In this document: one piece after another, positions 12,001-21,946 of the stretch
Layout of the letters: each line of letters begins with the position of its first letter
How positions within the stretch are numbered: the stretch's first letter is position 1
Origin: Zygnema cylindricum
Taxonomy: Eukaryota > Streptophyta > Zygnematophyceae > Zygnematales > Zygnemataceae
Assembly (NCBI GenBank): GCA_037447655.1
Contig: JBBHKE010002286.1
Span: 62,001-126,000 of the forward strand
Direction: 5' to 3'
DNA length: 64,000 bases
Translations under genes and position numbers: made by a program
Notes under the pieces: model-generated
What the model saw: only the letters and a program-made list of their open reading frames with translations
Told to the model about the DNA's origin: nothing
Database searches by the model: none

Positions 12001-14210
12001 TGTTCCTCACTCATCTCACAGAAAATCTTGTCCCTATTTTGCCCAGTTCCTCCTCTCTGACTAGTTCTCTTTCTGTCTCTCATCTCAAATGTCACCAACC
12101 CAGACTGCTTTCCATTACTGTCGTTTGTACCCCAATTGTCACTATCGCCTATCGCCCTTCTTTTTCCATTTGCACCCCAATTGTCACTATCACCTATCGC
12201 CTTTCTTTCTGCATTTGTACCGCACTTGTTAATATCACCTACTGCCTTTCTTTTTATATCTCCAATTTCAACTCTAGTTTCAACTCCAACAACCCCTGTT
12301 TTTAAATTTGTCCTTTTTCCTTCCCAACTACCAATCCCTAATTTATCCACAAATAATAATGGTTCCTTATCACTAGTCTCCCCCCTTCCCCTAAAATCCA
12401 TCACTTCCTTACTCAAAAACTCATCACCTTCAATATTTGTTAATTCAATTAATGGTTCCTTTTTCAATTTCACTTCATCGAACGTTTTTGTTACCTTCAA
12501 ATCTATTCCATCATTCATCAAAAGAGTACCTTGAAAAACTTCGACTCTATGACTTTTTACTCTCTGAACCCTACAAATACTCCAATCGTTTTCTTGAGAA
12601 TCCCAAACTTTTTCTTGAGAATCCCAATCTTTTTCATGAGAATCCCAAACTATTTCTTGAGAATTATTGTTCGGACGATCTATTTTTCCATACAGCGAAG
12701 TTTTGCAATCCTCAGAATTCTCCAAACTCTCTTTATTACTTTTTTGTCGCGTAATTGTCACTTTAACACCCTCGTTTGAGCATTCCTCTCTTCTCCTCTT
12801 TCGCCCAAACTTGTCAATTTGCAAATTTTGTAAAACCGCCTCTTTCTCACAATAAGTAGTATCCGTTTTTTTAGACATGTTTTGGCAAATATTGTTCACA
12901 TTTTTATATTCAGAAAATTGCTGATAAGGTTCTGTTATTAAGACGTTTGTGTTATGATTTTGAATACAGAATTGGCTGTCCAGAGATAAACTAGGTTTCC
13001 CTAAAGTTACCGTTTCTTGATGATTGAAATTCGTACTAGAAAAGTTTTGGACCCTTGAAGGTGAAATTTTTTGGACTCCATTTAAATTTGAATCACATAA
13101 TCCTGACTCTCTCCCTTCTCTCCTCTCTCCCCTCTCTCTCCTTTCTCTCCTCTCAGCAGTAGGATGTATGTTAACATTCTCAGATTCTAAAAACTTGTCC
13201 GTTTTGCAAACCGAAATTCCACTTAAATTACTATTGACAAAGGTATTATCGACTCCCTTACAAATAAAAGCAGAATCGATAGAAGAATGTAAAGATGAAG
13301 TGAAAGAGGAATTTAAAGAGGATTTTGTAATAGAATGAATGTTAGTTGTTTGTTTTGCTAATTGAGTCAAATGATTCTCTCGAAAGTTCCACCGTGGAGA
13401 AATAAAGTCGTCTTTAAGAGAATTGGACATAGCCCCATATTCATAATACATTCCAGAATCCCTTTTGTACTCCATTTGAGTTGTATTTACTTCTTCGGCA
13501 ATCGCAGTTTGTGTCATTAATCCCATAATTTCATCTTCTACTTCTTCAACTTCTATGAAATCATCATTCTCTGTTTCAGTTCCGTTTTCAGTACCGGTTT
13601 CATTTTTGATATCGCGACCATCTTCGCTTTTAATCACACTTTCGTCTTCAATTTTGTTATCACTTTCATTTTCTTTTTTAACACTTCCCATTACATTCTT
13701 GCTCACATTTTCTTTTTGTTTCCCAAACTTCTCAGGTTTTTCCTTTATATCATCAATTTTGCCATAGGGTTTGTTGACAGACAATTTGGGTACAAATGGG
13801 GCTTTGGGTTCAAGAACAGGACTGGGAAACATCTTTTCCTGAAAAACATCTTGAGCCCTCTTCTGAACAATCTCCTCTTCGCACGTGTGAACAGAATGGC
13901 GTCTGGAACAAGGTAGCGCAGTTGCCACGTCAGCATATTGTTTTTCGGATGCCACATCAGCATATGAGTAAATTGCCACGTCAGCATCAGTTGTTGACGT
14001 TTCACACGTGCCAACAGCTTTCAGATTTTTCCCATTTTCGAATACGGCCTCCTTCGAGTGCACAATCTCCCTCTGCTGATGCAGAAGTGACGTCAGCAAA
14101 TTTGTACGGTCATGATTTTGTTGCCAAGTGGCTCCAAGCCCATGGCGGGGCAGTCCAAGACCTACCTTGCTAAAAGTTGAAAGTTGACCTTTGGTTCTTT
14201 TGGAAGCCAT
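3309..14210 (-). CDS. SNM1: SNM1/PSO2-type DNA interstrand-crosslink repair nuclease, eight exons
   Basis: Exons, in coding order: 14210-10158, 9596-9533, 8981-8764, 8278-8159, 7639-7534, 6023-5809, 4343-4240, 3468-3309. Lengths sum to 5040 nt, exactly 1680 codons with stop, and all seven junctions have GT donors, AG acceptors and matching phases. The predicted protein is about 1679 residues: a long low-complexity N-terminus with a UBZ4-like finger (C993, C996, H1011, C1015), then a metallo-beta-lactamase domain (HFHTDH at 1368-1373, DANHCPG at 1427-1433, HTGDFR at 1449-1454) and a beta-CASP domain (DTTYC at 1478, GTYSIGKE at 1516, YSEHSS at 1632). By family knowledge such proteins are nuclear 5' exonucleases that digest past interstrand crosslinks. 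The start is the ATG at 14208-14210; the TTG two codons upstream is not a start. No missing catalytic residue was seen, so the gene looks functional. Confidence 0.93.
3469..4239 (-). repeat. SNM1 intron 7: AACAATAAA-type simple sequence and (TAA)n
   Basis: Between about 3490 and 4050 the plus strand is composed of aacaataaaac words. A pure trinucleotide run (TAA, about 14 units) sits at 4057-4099, followed by poly-A. The long low-complexity reading frames on the minus strand here are not genes. Confidence 0.8.
4344..5808 (-). repeat. SNM1 intron 6: CT-rich tract and relics of exon 6
   Basis: (AT)n at 4393-4418, a polypyrimidine tract at 4568-5420 interrupted by (AT)9 near 5077, then three spaced copies of a unit. 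Each unit has a CTCCTC-rich stretch followed by 'taatgc.gagaaatggat'. Copies are at about 5543-5632 and 5690-5760; the last contains the true 3' end of exon 6 at 5809-5840. The first two are decayed duplicates of the exon 6 donor region. Confidence 0.75.
6051..6355. repeat. degenerate minisatellite in SNM1 intron 5
   Basis: Words of the type 'ggacaaattaagaaag' recur about fifteen times with changing spacing. The same words reappear at 6940-7050 and in the MSP array near 36262 and 44430. Confidence 0.75.
6541..6800. repeat. about 103-bp tandem repeat in SNM1 intron 5, 2.4 copies
   Basis: Units begin at about 6541, 6646 and 6748. Each contains 'aattgggtttttttaggtcc' then 'tcgataaaaa', 'cgataaatatat' and 'attcagga.aaa'. 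The last unit breaks off early. Confidence 0.8.
6885..7115. mobile_element. inverted-repeat (hairpin) element in SNM1 intron 5
   Basis: The left arm (cagttcggattgcctgtcga, then ccgtccttcca) is mirrored by the right arm (ggaaggacggtcgacaggag, then atccgaaccgac), with complementary 'gacaaattaag' tracts inside. The right arm plus about 150 bp of flank match introns of the MSP array near 36330, 44480 and 51050, so this is a dispersed repeat. No coding content. Confidence 0.65.
7265..7505. repeat. 22-25 bp minisatellite in SNM1 intron 5
   Basis: About ten copies of a unit like ggttttcgaaaatcgaaaaa, differing by substitutions and small indels. It ends just before exon 5. Confidence 0.8.
7534..9596 (-). 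CDS. SNM1: SNM1 exons 2-5: metallo-beta-lactamase core
   Basis: Exon 2 (9596-9533) ends inside the metal motif, giving THFHTD plus the first base of the next His codon. Exon 3 (8981-8764) completes it as H-Y-Q-G and runs through CSPITAKL and DANHCPGAV to PPNGE. Exon 4 (8278-8159) gives [10 protein letters not shown] and [10 protein letters not shown]. Exon 5 (7639-7534) gives YEFPRQ, AFNPKTL and LIGTYSI. These supply motifs 2 to 4 of the lactamase fold and the first beta-CASP acidic residue. Exon sizes are 64, 218, 120 and 106 nt. Confidence 0.93.
7640..8158 (-). repeat. SNM1 intron 4 with two relics of the exon 5 acceptor region
   Basis: The plus-strand sequence around the true exon 5 start (7597-7660: 'cgtactccatcaccacatgc' followed by tgacgaggaaattcgtactattcac) recurs at about 7796-7850 and 7929-7985 with substitutions. 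AAAGG-rich filler lies between. The relics contain only the first ten or so codons of exon 5 plus upstream intron. Confidence 0.8.
9130..9190 (-). pseudogene. relic of the SNM1 exon 3 start inside intron 2
   Basis: Plus strand 'aaatcgaaaaccttgagtta' followed by 'tctttttataatctgcaattt' repeats the real exon 3 boundary at 8942-8992. It is a local duplicate of an acceptor plus about 13 codons, with a small insertion that would shift the frame. Confidence 0.75.
10158..14210 (-). CDS. SNM1: SNM1 exon 1: disordered N-terminal region with UBZ4-like zinc finger
   Basis: This 4053-nt exon is one unbroken frame of 1351 codons. It contains several internal peptide repeats: WDSQE units around residues 519-551; GDSDNWG units around 655-705; acidic V-P-D-S-E-E-E-G units around 815-905; and D-x-x-F-x-L-L-x-x-G-E units around 1165-1217. 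An Arg/Gly-rich basic stretch lies at about 1240-1337, just before the nuclease domain. The finger CPFC...H...C at 993-1015 fits the ubiquitin-binding UBZ4 pattern known from SNM1A and RAD18. The exon ends at IPGTPFRV, which continues directly into DGFRHLSS of exon 2. Most SNM1 proteins have far shorter N-termini, so the length is unusual, but the frame is open throughout. Confidence 0.9.
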
Positions 14211-14502
14211 AACCAAACCCTAAATAGTTAACCCTAAAAAAAGTTAACTCTGAACTCGTTAGAAAAAAACCAAGAATTTTTAAGGAAACTTGACATAGAA
14301 CCATAGTTCGATTTAGGGCTCTAAGCCGATTCTTCAAAACTAAGCTTGCTTCAAAAGTTAATTGAAAAGATAAGTTCTATTTTGTTTACAAGTCGACCGA
14401 AAAAGCCATGAAATGGGCGTAGTATGAAACGAAGCCGCTGAAAATCACACTTTCTCAAATTTGCTTCTGAAGTCTAAACAATAAGTTGTCGGTCGGACTG
14501 TA
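14211..14502 (-). promoter_or_regulatory. SNM1 upstream region with two telo-box motifs
   Basis: AAACCCTAAA lies at 14215-14224, only a few bases before the SNM1 ATG on the minus strand, and AACCCTAAA at 14230-14238. Telo-boxes are known in plant promoters and 5' leaders of replication and repair genes. No TATA box could be assigned. The role here is inference. Confidence 0.4.
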
Positions 14503-14727
14503 CACCGCGAATCGCTATTAGTGTTAACAATTTTTTCGCCACTTAATAAAACTTTTCTCCGTGCACACTTGTGCGATTATTAAATGGAGACCGCCAATCG
14601 AAAGGTGAGAATCTAAGCTTTAAATTGCAACCGTCAGATCCATGATCCTACAAGCATGTACGGAGACGAGATGTTTTAACTTTTAAGCGACGAAAACATC
14701 ATTAAACTCCAATAACGATTCACGGTG
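14503..14727. mobile_element. CACCGTG-family MITE, copy 2
   Basis: Begins CACCGCGAATCGCTATTAG, ends AATAACGATTCACGGTG, flanked by TA on both sides. Interior matches the copy at 1217-1439. Non-coding. Confidence 0.75.
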
Positions 14728-14745
14728 TACTGTACATATACTGTA

Positions 14746-15119
14746 CACCTTGAATCGTTATTTAGACTTATGTACTCTATATCGGCGCCCCAAAATTTTG
14801 ACATTGATACCTTAAATAAAATAAATTATACTATTTAAGGACGTGGACCATAATCTGCCACGTTTCCGGCACTAAATTAGCATCAATGACACTAATTAAT
14901 TTTTGACACTAATAATTTCTTTAGTCTAATAACTAGTGTTGGGTATCGAGGACCCATTGCCGATATTTGATATATATCGAATTTCATGTACCCGATATTC
15001 GATATATCGAATTTCAAATTATCGCGATATATTGCCGATATATCGTATCGACGATATATCGAAAATGAAAATTTTACAATTTTTTTTCAACCACCCCCCT
15101 CCCCCCCCCCGCGCTCAGT

Positions 15120-15152
<33 letters not shown>

Positions 15153-15383
15153 AACTATCCGTACGATTTTTCGTACGATTCTCCGTACTTTTTTTTCGTA
15201 CGGTTTTCCGTACTCTGACTGTACGGATATGCAATTTTTGCGATATATATCGCGATAATTTATGTTGGTCCCGGTACGATATATCGAGGAATCTGCTCGA
15301 TCGATATTCGATATATCGAATATCGAAATTATCGCGATATGAAACTACCCGATACCCAACACTACTAATAACGATTCACGGTG
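14746..15383. mobile_element. CACCGTG-family MITE, copy 3, split by another MITE
   Basis: Begins CACCTTGAATCGTTATTTAG and ends CTAATAACGATTCACGGTG, flanked by TA. Its right end is interrupted at 14934-15364 by an hAT-type MITE. Removing that insert and one target copy restores a normal family end. Confidence 0.75.
14934..15364. mobile_element. hAT-type MITE with perfect 8-bp target duplication
   Basis: Terminal inverted repeats TAGTGTTGGGTATCG and CGATACCCAACACTA are exact. The 8-bp duplication CTAATAAC lies at 14926-14933 and 15365-15372. The interior is full of 'cgatatatcg' palindromes and holds a C-run facing a run of about 30 G (15097-15150). TAG...CTA ends with an 8-bp TSD are typical of hAT elements. 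Non-coding. Confidence 0.9.
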
Positions 15384-15905
15384 TACTATACTAGAAGGAC
15401 AAGGCGGCTACAGCCGTACAATGTCCATCCACACTACAATAGTGAAAATTTCTGCGTAAACACTTTTACAGAAATTGTTTACGCAGGTAAAAGTTTTACT
15501 GAACTGAACACGCGAAATAATCATTGACCACGTGTCTCGTTCAACCACACTGTTTTTGTACTGCATAATTATCCTTATATTATGTAGATATGTTTAGGAA
15601 TCTTTCCATGAATAGAGAGAGCTTTGGGTTTTGGTGTCTTTTGCTTTAAAGGAGAATAAAAGAGCTACTTTCCACTCGAATTGTTGACAACATGAGAAAC
15701 GATAAGCGTGTCCGACATTTTGGTTGGAGGCAAGCAATTATGCCATTTAAAACAAAAATCATACAACTTTGTGCAGTATTGCGTGCAAAAAACACATGCT
15801 GCCACGTCAACGAGGTCATATGTGCACAATTGACCAATTTTTTGATTTTTTTCACAAGTCAAAGCTTGTCAACAAACAAGCCATCATATCATGACACAAC
15901 TGTAC
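15384..15905. other. no gene recognised
   Basis: Between two transposon clusters. A 72-codon open frame at 15692-15910 shows no family pattern. Confidence 0.35.
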
Positions 15906-16943
15906 CATAGTTCAAAAGTAGGCATTTCTATTGTAGGCCTTTTATAGGCGCCTTTATAGTAAGTTGTGTTATGGGCTTTTTTCATGTGATCTTCTTAGAT
16001 TGCTACTTTGATCAACGACCGTTCAATCGTCCAAATCTGACAGTTTAAATAAAAAATACCTCAAAACTCACAAAAAAATAGTTTTTTGTCCGAATGTTTT
16101 TCAAAATTTAGACATGACGTTTAATTTTCTATTGGTCGATGTGAATCTCAACCCTGTTACTATTTTTTTTCATTTTGCGACCAATACAATATGGGTCTTG
16201 AGGTCATATTCCTAGCTGTTCAATACGCGCGTTTTTTTCCTTTTTTCCAGTTTCTACATATTGAACGTGACTTTTCAAAAAATAGCAAAAAAACGTCTTG
16301 TGTAAACTGAAACTGAAAATTTACGTAAACGTACAGAAAAATTACGGTAACTGTACAAATATTTACAGAAATTGTACGCAAATTGACGACAAGATTCAAT
16401 GCACGTATCGATACTTTCTGTTCAGTAAACTGATCAGAATGTACACAGAAATGTACAGAAATTTATCGTCACATCTACGAACATTTCCAAAAAGAGACGT
16501 TGCGGCATCACACTATTTGAGCGCCGTAAGTTCAAAATGTGTATCGGCGTCTTCTTCCAGCGTTTGGCAGGAGTTACCTTGGGAATACATATGCATATAG
16601 TATCCACTAATAAGACTGACTGTATCCAGTTGATGTAGATGTTATGATACATACATTTGGTGTCATAATTATTTGAATAGATGTTATTTTTACCGCTCAT
16701 TTGACGGCAAGCTTACGAACTGCGTTACATAATCAATTCATTTTTTTAACATGTACGAATTTGTACGGAAAAATTCATTAACGTTTTTTACTATTTTTTC
16801 AAATCGACCTCTACAGTTTCTACTTATTGTACGCGCGTTGGAATCGTGTGTATAATTTGTTTTGAACAACTATGGTTATATTGTATGTTTTACGTACAAT
16901 AGGCATATTGTATGGGCCTACTTTCACCTACTTTTGAACTATG
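15906..16943. mobile_element. hAT-like MITE (CATAGTTCAAAAG family), copy 1, with nested insert
   Basis: Ends are CATAGTTCAAAAGTAGG and CCTACTTTTGAACTATG. The 8-bp duplication AACTGTAC flanks it exactly at 15898-15905 and 16944-16951. A 664-bp foreign element sits inside at 16211-16874; without it the MITE is about 0.37 kb and aligns with copies at 17110 and 27612. Confidence 0.88.
16211..16874. mobile_element. non-autonomous deletion derivative of the hAT element at 17427-27603
   Basis: Its first ~390 bp are the reverse complement of the right end of the large hAT element (27240-27603). Its last ~190 bp are the reverse complement of that element's left end (17427-17615). Ends are CCTAGCTGTTCAA and TTGAACAACTATG (11 of 13 match when inverted). 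The flanking 8-mers are gtcatatt and gttatatt (7 of 8). It is thus an internally deleted relative in inverted orientation. Confidence 0.8.
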
Positions 16944-17109
16944 AACTGTACAAATATCGTACTATTGTAAAATAGGATGGTACGATATTCGTACGAGATG
17001 ACATACCCAAAGTGACGCATACGCTGATTATATCCCCAATTAAATCGGTTTTACATGCTTACATGTACCAAACAGTCGTTGTTGTTTTCTTTGGCCTATT
17101 CTTTCTTTT

Positions 17110-17414
17110 CATAGTTCAAAAGTAGGCGTTTTTATGGCAGGACTTTGGTCGGCGCTTTTATTGTAAGTTGTGTTATAGGCTTTTCATGTGATTTTCTTAG
17201 ATCGCTACTTTGACCACCGACCGTCCGATCGTCCGAATCTGACGATGTAAATAAAATCTTTTGGTCCATTGGTTTAATTTGTCCAATTTTTGGTCCGAAT
17301 GTTTTAATTGGTTCGAATAGGTCCGAATACAATATGTGTCTTAAGATCATATTGTGTGTTTTGCATACAATAGGCATATTGTATGGGCCTATTTTCACCT
17401 ACTTTTGAACTATG
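17110..17414. mobile_element. CATAGTTCAAAAG-family MITE, copy 2
   Basis: 305 bp with the same inverted ends as copy 1. Flanking 8-mers are tttctttt and gttctttt (7 of 8 identical). Interior resembles copy 3. Confidence 0.8.
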
Positions 17415-17945
17415 GTTCTTTTATATCATATTCTACGCACGATTCAAAAGAGCGTACAATACGTAGAAACTGGAGAGGTCGATTTGAAAAAATCGTAAAA
17501 AACGTTAATGAATTTTTTTCCGTACAATCCGTACATGTTAAAAAATTGAATTGAACATGTACCGTAGTTTGTACGCTTTCCGTTAAATGAGTAGTAAAAA
17601 TACATTTGCATTTAAATAGGTAGCACACCTTGTGTATGCATCGGAAAATCTACATCAACTAGTTAAGGACAGATTTGTGAACAGTTAATAGGCGTCTACC
17701 GCAAGCGGAGGTTGAATTCCTGCGAAGCGTTAACTGTTGTCGTATTAACTGTCGTTCACAAATAGGCAGCCATGGCCTTCTCTCTCTACCTCTCCGAGAG
17801 CATGCAACTTAAAAAAACAAAGAACCGACCATATGCAGATTCCATTTTTCATCATTCAACATTGCACGACGTAACATATTAATAAATAAAACAAAAACAA
17901 TCACATTAGAACAAAAAAAAATACATATATGTCATTCAACTATTT

Positions 17946-18497
17946 TTACTCTAAATCTTCTTCCCCTACATCGAATTCCATCATGTCTTCATCTGAATCG
18001 TCTTCCCTAACCTCCCCTTCCTCTTCTTCCCATTCTATCATATTCTCTTCATAGGTGACATCCCTAGTCTTCTTTAAAAGTGTGAGATTAGTGAAGACCC
18101 ATACGAGATCATTAGCCCCTTTAGCCATTAACCTATTTCTTTTCTTTGAGTGAATATGGTCATATGTCGACCAATTCCGCTCACAAGAGCTGGCAGCTGA
18201 GCATTGTGCAAGTATTTTGACTGCTACTTTCTGCAATATAGGGGTGGCACATCCAAACTCTTGCCACCACTTCCATGCTGGCATCTTCTTTGCACAAGAT
18301 ATTGTCACTTCCCTACCAAAAACTCCCTCAAACTCTCTATATTTTGACAACTCTATGCGGGCATCTTCTTGCTCCTCCATATTTAGAAGCATCCTCTCCA
18401 ACATTGTCTAAAAAACTTTTATAACAGTCGCGTTGGCACGCTGCCCATATGAATGACTTTGATACTCTGGATCGAGTACAAAACCAGCCGCATAAAT
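17946..18497 (-). pseudogene. hAT transposase, C-terminal part
   Basis: The region reads P-I-Y-A-A-G-F-V-L-D-P-E-Y near 18497-18450, then a stop, then an open stretch with CSAASSCERNWST and KKRNRL, the hallmark of the hAT dimerisation domain, ending in an acidic tail. It continues directly from the fragment at 25666-27149 once the copia element is removed. Confidence 0.85.
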
Positions 18498-18502
18498 GGG
18501 GT

Positions 18503-19405
18503 TGTTGAAAAAAGGTAATTAATAGTTCACTTCTATATTTTAGTTAGAATGTAAAGAGAGAGAAAGGGAATACCAAAGGCACGCCATGGCTGCCGCGTCA
18601 TTTAGAAGGAGGCAGATTGAAATAGAAGGTATTTTACTATTTGTAGCAAAATATTGCCTCTTGCCGGATTTCAACCGGGGTCTACGGACTACTATCTAGA
18701 CCTAAGCCTTATCCATTAAGGCACTAGCGAAACGATATACGTATTATGTTTCACGCATATTCATGTATTTATTAAACAGACTAATTCGCAGCAGACTAAC
18801 CAAAACACGCATTAATCAATTCATGCATGGAAGCAAATCGAAGCCGCATAAATACAAATGATCGGACGGCCACAATTGCAACCTCCATCCGCAATAAACT
18901 TTCGGCCACCCTTAGGGATAACGTCACGTGACGCCACGTGGCACTATACTATTGGATACCGGAGAAGATGGGAGGAGGAACCATAGCTCCCGTTTTCACA
19001 AGCGTCACTTTGAAAGCCATGTCGTACAATGGTCGTACAATAAGTATATCGCCTACTGTACCTTCTTTTACTATATAGTATTTCTATTGGACTAGGGTTT
19101 AGTAGTATGGAGTCGTAAGTAGGCAGACTAGGACTTAGTGAAATTTAGGTACCTCTCTCTAAGAGAGCTTGTAACTAAATAGGTCATCTTTGACCAGCCA
19201 TAACTTACTGCTCAGCGGAGCAAATTCAATAATTCTTTTTGCGTTTGACTCAAGGAAGTCTTATCCTCACACAGGTGAGAGTGGTCAGAATATTTATGTG
19301 CCTGGGAGGCGCTTATTCAGCGGGAAAGTAGAATGGGCAAATATTATCCCAGAGGATTTACATAGGCTGCTCATTCTCAAGGTCAATGGAGACCACAGAA
19401 TTGCA
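18503..19405 (+). repeat. 5' LTR of the copia element
   Basis: Aligns end to end with 24759-25660. It starts TGTTGAAAAAAGG, ends TTGCA, and is followed almost at once by the gag ATG at 19410. That leaves little room for a standard primer-binding site, which I could not identify. Confidence 0.9.
18656..18730 (-). tRNA. tRNA-like sequence inside the 5' LTR (not a functional tRNA)
   Basis: On the minus strand an A box (TGCCTTAATGG) and a B box (GGTTGAAATCC, one mismatch to consensus) are correctly spaced, as in arginine tRNAs. The acceptor arms do not pair and the anticodon arm is replaced by a longer stem. Best read as a degenerate tRNA or an internal Pol III promoter carried by the LTR. Confidence 0.45.
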
Positions 19406-19409
19406 GGTT

Positions 19410-20475
19410 ATGGACCCACCCTCTAATGTGCCCATATTTGATGGATCACACTTTCTTCATTGGGAAATGATGATGGAGGGAGAACTATTTAAGAAACACC
19501 TATGGGGCATAGTGTTAGGATAAGTTGGATGCCCACCTCCACCTGGGTTTTGAGGAACGCGTTTTTTTGGCACCTTCGCCTCTACAGTAGGTAGAGCATA
19601 TGCCACCATCAATGAGGATGAAGACGAGGAAGGAGAGGAGATTCTCATGGAAGGAGAAATGGGAGGAGTTGCAACTCAAGTGACACCATTGCCGAAGGCG
19701 ATACCAGTATCAGCACCACTAGCAACACCGACAAAGGTTCAGATCGAAAGATTAGAGTATGAAAAGTGGAACGACAAAGACAAGGTTGCTAAGCTCTTAA
19801 TTCTTTAAAGTGTAGCAAAGGGCGTTGCCATTTCCCTTATGCATGTCAAATCTTCATCTCAGATTTGGATATCACTAGTTAACAAATATAAGAGTGGATC
19901 ATTACAGCAACAACAGTTGGTAGAAAACAAGATTGCAACTTATACTTATAAGGGAGAAAGCATGAATAATTATTGCAATGATTTAGGAGCATTATTTGGA
20001 GAGCTAGAGTGTGTAGGTAACTCATGGTCTGAGAGACAAAGAGTGAACACATTAATGATGAAACTACTTGAAGAGTATGAGAATATCATTAATCGATTGC
20101 ACGACATAAAAGATAGCAATTGGAATTGGGATGACACAATGGGAATGATTTTAGTGAAAGAAAGCACCATAGAGCTTATGAGAGGGAGTCCAAGTGTTCA
20201 AGCATTGGTCTGCAAGAGCTGATTGGCGTAAGCGTGATGGGGAAAGAGGAAAAGATCTCTATAGAAACTTTGGTGGAAGAGGACAAAGAGGTGGCAGATT
20301 TGATAGACAGGGGAGAGGAACTTCTCGAGGAGGATTATGTCACTTCTGCAAGAAATCAGGACACTATATGGCAGATTGTGGCAAACTTGCAAATCTTCGA
20401 CTAAATGATAGGCAAGGGACCTCAAGAAATGGAAGAAAGAAAAAGGCTTTCCTAACTCAAGTTCATGATGAGTGA
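19410..20475 (+). pseudogene. copia gag, broken
   Basis: Opens with MDPPSNVPIFDG then hits a stop. Later segments show the gag pattern (SLMHVKSSSQIW, YNNYCNDLG-like text) and a zinc knuckle CHFCKKSGHYMADC near 20338-20380. At least three frame breaks. Confidence 0.85.
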
Positions 20476-20589
20476 GAGAACGAAGAAACCGAACAGGAAG
20501 AGGACCTTGAGGAGCTTGAGGAGCTTCTTCTTAATCCGAAAAAAAATGAAAAGCATGTTGACATTCCACAAAGACAAAATTGTGCTTTC

Positions 20590-21945
20590 GGAGGTAAGAG
20601 GGATCCACCAAAAGATGGGTGGATCATAGACTCAAGGCCTCAATGCATATGTGCAAAGATAAAAGGTGGTTCACTAAACTGAGAAAGATCACAACAGTTG
20701 AGATAGAGTACGAAGATTGTAGAGTAGAAACCACAAGTCTTGTTGGAACTGTTGACTTGAAGGTTCTAGTTGATGGAAAGGCATCAATTATAACACTCTC
20801 AGACGTTCTTTACATTCCACTACTTAGTAAGAACTTGGTCTCAATAGTTGTCCTAGATGAAAAGGAGTTTGAAACAGGAACTAGGAAATGAATCTTCACG
20901 GCAAGCTTTGATAATGAGGTTTATTTCATAGCTGAGAAGGGCAGTCAGAGAATCTTCATAATTGTTATTTGCAATTAAAAGAGTGTTCTCTACTCGTGTG
21001 CAAGTGAGATGATGCTTTGGCACAAAAGGTTGGGGCATGTACATCTAGATAGATTAAAGAAAATAAAGAAAAAATGAATAGTGGAGGGTATTACCTTTGA
21101 GGATGATGAGACCTTTGATGATTGCAGTGGATGTGCCCAAGGGAAGATTCATAGACTTCCATTTCCAAAGGCAACCACATTTAGGAGAGAGAAAGTATTG
21201 GATCTAATTCACACCGATGTTTGGGGACCTACTAGATATGCTTCACATGGGGGGAAGAGGTTGATGTTAACTATCACAGATTATTGGTCTAGATACACGA
21301 AGGTATACTTTCTCAGAGATAAATCAGAGGTATTAAGATGTTTCAAAGAATATAAAGTATAGAGTGAAAAACTACACGAAACCTCAACAAAAGAGATAAG
21401 AAGTGATAATGGGAAAGAATACACCTCAAGAGAATTTGAAGAATATCTTAAAGAAGAAGGAATTCATCATGAGAAAACTGTTCCCTATAATCTTGAACAA
21501 AATGAAGTCGCAAAAAGAGTGAATAAAACTTTAGGAGATATGTCCAAAAGTATGTTAACTGATAAGAGGATAGGGTTGCAGTTTTTGGCGGAGTCTATGA
21601 ACTATGCTAATTTCAACAAAAATAGAGTCATAACTTCAGCAAATAAGGAGGAAACTCCGTATGAGAGGTGGACAAGAAGAAAGCCTAATTTATCTAGTTT
21701 GAGAGTGTTCGGAAGTCAAGTCCACAGTTTGGATTCCGATAAGACTAAATGGAAGTTAGAGGGGAGAGGGAAGCTAGGATATCTTGTAGGATATGATGAG
21801 AGCACAAAAGGATACTGAGTGTATGACTTGAAAAAGAGAGATATAATTTTGGTAAAACACATAGTGGTGATGAATGAAGAGAAGTCCATTAATCCTTTCA
21901 AATATAACAAGGAAGTCAAAATTAGATTTGAAACGGATCAGTTTT
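20590..21945 (+). pseudogene. copia protease and integrase, broken
   Basis: A protease-like stretch begins W-I-I-D-S with a frameshift. Then come the integrase HHCC finger (WHKRLGHVHLDRL ... CSGCAQGK) and the catalytic core (HTDVWGP, SDNGKEYTS). The usual third catalytic acid in QN-V-A-E-R is Lys here (QNEVAKR), besides several stops. The frame runs into the foreign insert at about 21947. Confidence 0.88.
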
Positions 21946-21946
21946 T

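Noticed and set aside
18656-18730. A functional tRNA-Arg gene
   Set aside because: Acceptor arms do not pair and there is no normal anticodon loop. It lies within an LTR.
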